NCBI GenBank assembly: GCA_017654935.2
Contig: CM065695.1
Coordinates: 30,513,167 to 30,577,166, forward strand
Origin: Phymorhynchus buccinoides
Lineage: Eukaryota; Mollusca; Gastropoda; Neogastropoda; Raphitomidae
Length of the DNA: 64,000 nucleotides
Reading direction: 5' to 3'
Shown: positions 57,784-64,000 of the stretch, in pieces
Layout of the letters: each line of letters starts with the position of its first letter
Position numbering within the stretch: the first letter of the stretch is position 1
Translations under genes and position numbers: made by a program
The notes under the pieces: generated by a model
Told to the model about the DNA's origin: nothing
The model's database searches: none
The model's input: only the letters and a program-made list of their open reading frames with translations

Positions 57784-58509
57784 ATTGAAACTATTGAATC
57801 ACACCACATCCACAAAATCATATCACAATCAACCATGGCACGATTGTAAGCGTGTGACAAGAAAGATTTACGCTCTGCAGCCCTCCACCAAGAGGGGCGA
57901 TTTAAAATTAAATTTGTTTGAAACCAAAATCAATGATGAAAATGATGTTTTACGTCCTCTCGGTCATAGACACATATGGGACATTTGTAAATACAAAGAT
58001 GTTGGGAACAATACTGGCTGCAATGCCCGGAGGCAGTGCAACACCAGTAAAGTCCCGAGTTTTTAACAATATAGATAGGTGTAGCGGTAACCATGCCTCG
58101 GTTAAACCTCATCGGCTATGGTACCGCCACATTGGACAACCAAAATCAACACCAAGGGCTCTACATAAACACAACATCTGGGTAACCAAATTGTTTCTGC
58201 ATGGTTTCTTAAACATTGAGGGAAAGCAAGTTAAAAACACATAATTTAATCCATGGTTTGCTGACACAATGGCAAGATTAGGCATCATAAAAAACATCAC
58301 ATTGTTTTTTATTATTTAAAATTAACTTTGTAAGCACTCTGAGCTCTTGGGAGAAAGAGCAACAAATATCTAATATTATTATTATGTATAATTTGCCAAC
58401 AACAGTGACAATAAAAGCTCTCTTGTTTTGTGGTAAAAACCCTTGCTTGGTTATGTCCATAAGAGTGGCAAGAGGAAGCATGATAGGTAAGGCAAGGCAT
58501 CAGCTAACA
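57784..58509. other. No recognised gene
   Basis: AT-rich sequence; no convincing frame or RNA. Confidence 0.35.
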
Positions 58510-58927
58510 CCAGAGAAAGGTGGCTGAGTGGTTAAGGCGTTCGCCAGCGTGACTGCAACGTGAGTGACCCAGGTTCGAATCCCGGCCTCGCCCTTTCTTT
58601 CTAGTTCGATAGGAAAATCGAACTGAACGTCGAGTCCTTCGGATGGGGACTTAAAGCTAGTCTGACCCGTGCACTTTACGCACGTAAAAATCCCACGGCA
58701 GTTGAAAGTCAGTAAGAGCAGGGAGAAATCCCGCTGCCTGGTATGGCCAAATTGATAGCTAGGTTTCCCATACCAAGTCTGCCCGCACCCCCTCCTAACC
58801 CTGACCCCCAAAAAAAACAATAATAAAAAAATTGGGTAGGCTGTGCACTTGCAGCAACGCGCTCTCCAGGGGAGAGCAGCCCAAATTTCATAGAGATAAG
58901 TCTCTGTGACTTGAATATACCAAATAC
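58510..58927 (+). mobile_element. Full-length tRNA-derived SINE, family B
   Basis: The head has TGGCTGAGTGGTTAAGGCG (A box, Ser/Leu-like) and CAGGTTCGAATCCCGG (B box). The acceptor stem pairs in only about 4 of 7 positions, so it is not a working tRNA gene. The body has CCCACGGCAGTTGAAAGTC and CGCTCTCCAGG; the tail reads CTGTGACTTGAATATACCAA. It should be transcribed by RNA polymerase III if intact. Confidence 0.85.
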
Positions 58928-59081
58928 CAAAGAATACAAAAATACCATGCCACATACATAATACATGATTCACAACAGTGGCAAAATGATGCATGGTAGA
59001 ACACTTCACGAAATGCATCATTTGCTAAAAACAATAACATCGGGAAGACGAGGCACTAAGACACCATACAGTCGAACCTCA

Positions 59082-59165
59082 GTAAACCGACCACCCAACA
59101 GACTGGTCAAAACTGTCCGTAACAGTGAGGTGCCCGCTATACTGAATCACTCCATGCGAAGGCAA
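59082..59165 (+). mobile_element. Single end of a TA-flanked Tigger-like element
   Basis: TACAGTCGAACCTCAGTAAA followed by CCGACCACCCAACAGACTGG resembles Tigger termini; no matching right end found. Confidence 0.45.
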
Positions 59166-60135
59166 CACGTCATAATGACGTGCATAATGAAAAGAATGAC
59201 TTTATTTTAACAGTGTAGTATAAACACGCAACAAACAACATTCATAGACATATTGAATGTAATAAGCATCCAATAAAACGTAATAAAAATAATTATTTAT
59301 GTAAAACTTTTATTTAAATATTTGTTTGAACCATGGATTCATGAACAAAATATACAGTGAACCGAAATAGGAGATTGAAGAAAAGATATTTGTTGTAAGT
59401 AAAAAAAATGCCACCATCAAAGTCTGATTCATGTGATCGTGAATTAGTTATTACAACAACAAAAAGCTGTATACATGTAAATGTTTGTCTGTCTCTCTCT
59501 TTCTCTCTCGCTCGAGAAAACAAAATACTTTATGCACATCTGTCTGTCTGTCTCTCTCTCGCTCGAGAATACAAAATGCTGGATGCACATCTGTCTGTCT
59601 TTTTTCTTTACATCTGTCTGTCTGTCTCTCCCTCTGTATGTCTTTATCACAGGTTCTGTTAACCGAAAATTCGATTCCGTATTTGACGGGGAAAATCTGG
59701 ATTTGATGTGGAAAAAATCGAAGTTGTCCGTCAGCGGGACAGACAAAATGCTGTGGAGTACCTGTACCGCTTTGCTCCGTCGTCTCTCAGCGCGCGTCTC
59801 GCGGGTGCATTTTGCACACAAACCACAGCTTCTACTGTGATCGGATGAGGCATAGTAAAACACTATACGTAATGCACGATTTGCTAATATCGGTGGCAAG
59901 ATAAGGCATGGTAAAACACGATTTGCTAATATCAGTGGCAAGATAAGGCAAAGGTACAACACTTTATAAAACGAATAATTCATTTGTAAATGGCAAGATA
60001 TGGCGAAATACTACATTTTATACACAATTTATAAATAATAATAATAATAATGGCGAGTACTGGCTTGAGCACAACAAATTTATCTGGGTGTCGAATCATT
60101 TAATTTTTTGAATAAAGTAAAAAAGTTGTAAGTCT
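59166..60135. other. No recognised gene; CT/TCTG simple repeats
   Basis: CTCGCTCGAGAA(A/T)ACAAAAT repeats at 59505-59575 and TCTGTCTG runs; GCTAATATC(G/A)GTGGCAAGATA repeats at 59885-59950. Confidence 0.45.
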
Positions 60136-60370
60136 TAAAGATCCACCAGATCATGTGTCAAAATCACGGGTTTCAAGTGTTTTCCCTCTTATAACTGGAA
60201 AGAAATCTTCTTTTGACCAAGTCTGACTCCCATATAAATGGCCCCAAATTCAAATCGAAACATCAGTTTAAAGAGCAGCCTCAATTTCAAATTGGGGAAA
60301 TTTGTATGTGGGTCACAGGGACCCAAACAAAACCAAGGGACTTAATCATGGTGCGTCACTGGGTCTTTAA
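60136..60370. mobile_element. Family K TTAA-bounded MITE, second copy
   Basis: TTAAAGATCCACCAGATCAT to GTGCGTCACTGGGTCTTTAA, inverted relative to 23489-23696. Confidence 0.65.
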
Positions 60371-60969
60371 AAGTTAAAGTTAAAAGTCTTTTGTAAATAC
60401 CTATGACATGCAATGACAAAGAGAGATCATTTTACACTTGAGGCCTAATTACTGTAATTTTCGGACTATAACTTACAAGGCGATATTTTTGTTCTCCAAT
60501 TTCAACCTATGCGCCTAATAAACGAAGGCGCCCTATTACTATAAGTGAACAAAATCGTGAGAAGAGAGGCAACGATTGCCGTGCTCAGTACAGTCTACTG
60601 TGACTCACAGTGTGAGTCGAGACATTGAAAGCGGTAATGAGTCGCCGATACGACGAATACTCACGCTAAAATGCTTCAAAATCCCTATTATCGTCCGAGA
60701 TACTGTCCAACAGATGCCATAACCCTTCATGGGATGTAAAAAGCACCACTGTAGAGCTTATAATTATATCAGTTTTCGCCAAGAAAAGTCCAAACACAAC
60801 AACAGGAAGTAGCACAAACAGAAGTTCGATTATTTGAAAGGGGAGCCAACTCTCATTTATGACAGCAATAATGGCTGTCGGCAAGCATTTACCGGATGCG
60901 CATAGGCTTCAAAGTTTGACTTTCTTTTGCCAGGGCGCCTTTTTCTTATTTTTTTCCCCAGATTTTTAT

Positions 60970-61457
60970 TTAACCCTTTCGCCGCCAGCCATTTTTGAAA
61001 AACAATTTTCCATTAACCCTTTCACCGCCAATGTTGCATTTTTGCACCACAATGATTTGATACCCATGACACGAAAAGGCCTCAAACCAGAGGCTGTTAT
61101 CCAAAAAGCCTATTTTCTTCATTTTGGGAGGTAAAAATAGGCCTTACTTTATACATGTCACAGAGGAATCCCATGTACTGCAAATGATTTTACTTCTCTA
61201 CCCAGGCACGTTTAATGGAAAACTTTTACTGAAAAATGGCTGGCGGTGAAAGGGTTAAACTTACAATGGTACAGAAAAGAATTCATCTGCAATATTGGGG
61301 ATTTATCTGTGACATGTTTAGAATAGGGCTTATCCTTACTGCCCTAAATTAAGAACACAAGATCATTGGATAATAGACCCTGATTTCAAGGCTTTTAATG
61401 ACATGGGTGTTAATTCAGTGTGGTGCAAAAATGCGACATCGGCGGTGAAAGGGTTAA
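60970..61457 (-). mobile_element. Outer family D MITE
   Basis: TTAACCCTTTCGCCGCCAGC at the left and ATCGGCGGTGAAAGGGTTAA at the right; split at TTAA by the inner copy. Confidence 0.85.
61013..61258 (+). mobile_element. Inner family D MITE inserted in an older D copy
   Basis: TTAACCCTTTCACCGCCAAT to GGCGGTGAAAGGGTTAA, with TTAA duplicated in the outer copy. Confidence 0.88.
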
Positions 61458-61549
61458 AATGCCCCTATTCGCCTTACACACAAACGCCTAATGGTCCGAA
61501 AAATATGGTACATACGATCCAATCTCAATGCGATGCGATTTTCACATTA

Positions 61550-62111
61550 CAGACAAACCCCTATTTTACAACCCTCTGTTAAGCGACCACCTCTCATTTG
61601 AGACCGGATTTGTTGGCACGGATGCATTTTACTATGTAAATGACCTCTCTTAAACGACTTCCTCTAAAACACGACTTACGACCGCCAATTTGTTGGTTTT
61701 TACGACCGTTGTTGTCGTCTGCATAGACTTCGAGCAAAGGGAAACAACCACGGTCAAGGGCCTGAAAGCGGAGTCGCTTCCCTTGTTGTAGAAAAGATGG
61801 CGGAGAGCGTAGGAAAAGCACGAAAACCACTGACTTTGAAAAAGAAAACCACTGACTTTGGACGAGAGTGGAGGTGATTAACAGAAGTCGGCGAAGTGAA
61901 ACTGTAATATCGATTGCACAATCCTATGGAGTTGGAAAGACCCAAATCCAGTTTTAATATGTCATTGTATGTGTGCATGAAGAAGAGAGTATGAACTGTG
62001 CTGAACTTTTTCTTTCTACGGCTGCCAGTGAAAACCTCCGTCATACGACCCCTCCAATTTACGACCGATTTTTCCGGACATTTTGGAAGTCTTAAAATAG
62101 AGGTTTGTCTG
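61550..62111 (+). mobile_element. TA-flanked pogo/Tigger-like element, internally deleted
   Basis: CAGACAAACCCCTATTTTA and TAAAATAGAGGTTTGTCTG are inverted termini with TA on each side. Second inverted pairs (TTACGACC, GGATTTGTTGG) are present. The interior keeps a transposase N-terminal remnant. Confidence 0.75.
61835..61960 (+). pseudogene. pogo/Tigger transposase helix-turn-helix remnant
   Basis: Allowing one frameshift near 61868 the segment reads LTLDER, VEVINRSRRSETVISIAQS and YGVGKTQIQF. This is the CENPB-like N-terminal HTH pattern of pogo/Tigger transposases (VEVI...S...IA...GVGKTTI). The remainder of the transposase is absent. Confidence 0.5.
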
Positions 62112-62400
62112 TATTAGGCATGATACACATGAAATTCTACTGTCTAAATAAATCAGATGAAATCCTACTAGTTATGTTCACTATATTTGTAGTATCTCGT
62201 ACACAAATCTGATAAAATATTTTCTTGTTGTTGTCTTACCCTGGCTCAAAGACTCCAGGGATCATCTCAACAGCCATAAATGCATCAGCAAGGGATAAGA
62301 ACATTACGTGTGTCACCGTTTTTGATTACCCCGCCATGTGGGCAGCCACACTCCGACTTCAGAGGAAATAAAATATTTTTGCATCAGACATTTTATTTGA
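62112..62400. other. No recognised feature
   Basis: AT-rich sequence; nothing supported. Confidence 0.4.
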
Positions 62401-62424
62401 TTCGTGTATTGCGGTCTACATGAG

Positions 62425-62740
62425 CATAGGTGTGTGTGTGTGTTCTGTGTGGATATATCTGCTTGCATGTGAAATATGTTTCGTTCTCTGTAGTGTATGC
62501 GTGCGCAGGAGAGATTGTGTTCGCTAGAGGGGGGGGGGGTCGAGTGACGACGTGTGTGAATCTGATGTACTGTGTTCTGTGAGTGTGGGGCCGAGTACAC
62601 GTGAGTGCTTTGTGTATGTCAATGTGTGTGCGCGTGTTTTGTACAAGTGTATGCTTGAGTAAGTTTGTGTGCGTTTCAGTGAGAATGTGTTTGATGAAAT
62701 GTGTGTGGGTATGTGTGTGTATGTCTGTGTGCAAGAACAC
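62425..62740 (+). repeat. TG-rich low-complexity sequence with poly-G
   Basis: TGTGTGCG-type stretches and a G10 run at 62529-62538. Confidence 0.8.
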
Positions 62741-62744
62741 ACGT

Positions 62745-63515
62745 CCAAATCCACCCGTTTCAGTCTACCATCGTGCGACGTGCACTGTAAATCGTTTCGT
62801 TCTCTGTAAGGTTTTAGTGTCTGTTTCAGTCGTGTGTCTGTGACGTGTGTGAGTGTTTCAATACTGATTGTAAAGCTGATGAAATCTTTGTGCTCTCTGT
62901 ATAAAAAGCGCTATATAAATATCCGTTTCGTTCTCTTATTTTATTATTCCATTTCAGTCGTACCATATTATTATGAGTGAATCGTTCTCTGTAAGGTTTT
63001 AGTGCTAAGGGGCCGACACACACGTCCAAAACCATCATCCAACTGTGACGACGTCTGTGAGACATGTCTTACTAGTTTCGTTTCTCTGTAAGGTTTTAGT
63101 GCTAAGGGGCCGACACACACGTCCAAATCCACCCGATTTCAGTCGTACCATCATCCAACTGTGACGACGAAAGATGAGTCTAGAGTCTAGTTCTCTGTAA
63201 GGTTTTAAAGACGGAAGTATTTCACGTCTGAATCTGATGACTCACAGACTATCGATTTCAGTCAATCGCATCGTGATTGAGGTCAACTCGTATATAGTGT
63301 GGCGACCGGCTTTAGTCTTTTGTGAATGACTTCGACTATCAGTGATACTTATCAGACTCGAGGCATTCGCGCAGCAACACTGGGTTTTAGTGCTAAGGGG
63401 CCGACACACACGTCCAAATCCACCCGATTTCAGTCGTACCATCATCCTACTGTGACGACGTCTGTGAGACATGAATCTGATGAAATCTTACTAGTTTCGT
63501 TCTCTGTATTCACGC
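62745..63515. repeat. Scrambled repeat mosaic
   Basis: TTCTCTGTAAGGTTTTAGTG, GGGGCCGACACACACGTCCA, ATTTCAGTCGTACCATCATC and TGTGACGACGTCTGTGAGAC recur in differing combinations (62802, 62986, 63081, 63185, 63384). Block order is not constant as it would be in a simple tandem array. Confidence 0.75.
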
Positions 63516-63699
63516 AGACCCCAATGCACGAACTACACGATAATAGAAATACAGATATTTCATGAGATTTGTGTCTACAAATGGAGGTCTATAATTAAAT
63601 ACAGCGAATGAAACTAGTAGTAGGATTTCATCAGAATCATTTAGACAGAAACATTTCATGAGAATCATACCTTACAAATTGTCACAATTGGAAAGTTGT

Positions 63700-63816
63700 A
63701 CGATTGAAAGGCCCTGTTTTATGCGTGGCACAGAGGAATCCCCAATATTGCGGATTAAATATTTTCTCTACCCGGGTAAATTTTGGCTGAGGAATGGCTG
63801 GTGTTGAAAGGGTTAA
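63700..63816 (+). mobile_element. Family D MITE, 3' half only
   Basis: AGGCCCTGTTTTATGCGTGG, GAGGAATCCCCAATATTGC and GTTGAAAGGGTTAA match the right half of D. Confidence 0.75.
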
Positions 63817-63877
63817 ACAGATTTTCGTTTCGCCCACTGACTTTATGTCCTCTTTGCCTAGAAAGAGGGGAGGTCCC

Positions 63878-64000
63878 CTACGCTGGCATCTCCACAATAA
63901 AACCATTTCCAGGAAAGCTATCCAGAATAGCAGCTGCCTCCTCTGCTACCGTGAGGTCGTAGTTGACTTGCGTAGTCCAAGTTTTAAAAAAAGGAATACA
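63878..64000 (-). CDS. Candidate C-terminal coding segment at window edge, product unknown
   Basis: The minus strand is open from the window end for 40 codons to TAG, with non-repetitive, protein-like sequence (VNYDLTVAEEAAAILDSF, GNGFIVEMPA). A possible acceptor CTACGCAAG ends near 63967. Only the end is visible and I do not recognise it; it could be the last exon of a minus-strand gene or a transposon remnant. Confidence 0.25.
   Translation of the reverse strand, partial: CIPFFKTWTTQVNYDLTVAEEAAAILDSFPGNGFIVEMPA

Larger units (their letters stand above)
60450..61510. mobile_element. Family E element with nested D elements
   Basis: ACTGTAATTTTCGGACTATA at the left and GGTCCGAAAAATATGGTA at the right. 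The two D copies at 60970-61457 lie inside. Confidence 0.6.

Noticed and set aside
58510..58590. Functional tRNA-Ser/Leu gene
   Set aside because: A and B boxes are good, but the acceptor stem pairs poorly and a SINE body follows.
62313..62754. His/Thr-rich frames over the TG-rich region
   Set aside because: Products of TG/CA low-complexity sequence.

Overview
This is animal nuclear DNA, AT-rich and very repeat-dense, with one confidently recognised protein gene. Spliced exons, tRNA-derived SINEs, RNase H and CR1-type LINE remnants, TTAA-, TA- and hAT-type MITEs, and CCCTAA telomere-like tracts point to a metazoan. The combination fits a mollusc such as a gastropod, but that is an inference. 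Nothing looks bacterial or viral.

The gene is on the + strand at 20609-25488. It encodes a glucose-fructose oxidoreductase domain-containing protein (GFOD1/GFOD2 family) in four phase-0 coding exons: 20609-20788, 21554-21835, 23196-23378 and 24946-25488, for 395 residues. All introns are GT-AG. The Rossmann glycine motif is present, but the catalytic EKP and D...H motifs of the Gfo/Idh/MocA superfamily are absent. Introns 1-3 are filled with transposon material. Intron 2 holds a 75-bp minisatellite and intron 3 a 44-bp one. A third minisatellite of about 65 bp starts at the stop codon itself and runs 1.2 kb downstream.

Layout. 1-3.4 kb: interspersed repeats, poly-C and a TA-flanked MITE. 3.5-6.2 kb: a 2.7-kb non-autonomous DNA transposon with inverted termini and an ACAT duplication, itself carrying a 426-bp TA-flanked insertion. 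6.3-20.3 kb: large GA/CT and TG arrays, foldback elements, SINEs. 20.3-26.7 kb: the GFOD gene. 27-36 kb: hAT, TTAA and LINE remnants. 36.4-38.1 kb: a 79-bp minisatellite. 38.5-42.5 kb: a LINE remnant and a TTAA element whose 78-bp core has expanded to 27 copies. 42.5-64 kb: TTAA elements nested in one another, foldbacks, a telomere-like inverted repeat, a full tRNA-derived SINE, a pogo/Tigger-like remnant and a scrambled repeat block. Two weak coding candidates remain: 55047-55210 (+) and 63878-64000 (-).

The main theme is that minisatellites here start inside other sequences. Three arrays lie within DNA-transposon copies (families D, E and F below) and one grew from the last codons of GFOD. 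Because the 75- and 78-bp units are multiples of three, they make long open frames that are not genes.

Repeat family labels used below are mine: A, interspersed about 310 bp; B/B2, tRNA-derived SINEs; C, interspersed; D, TTAA piggyBac-like MITE; E, element with ends like ACCGTATTTTACGGACTATA; F and G, TA-flanked pogo/Tigger-like MITEs; J, K, L, O, P, other inverted-repeat elements.
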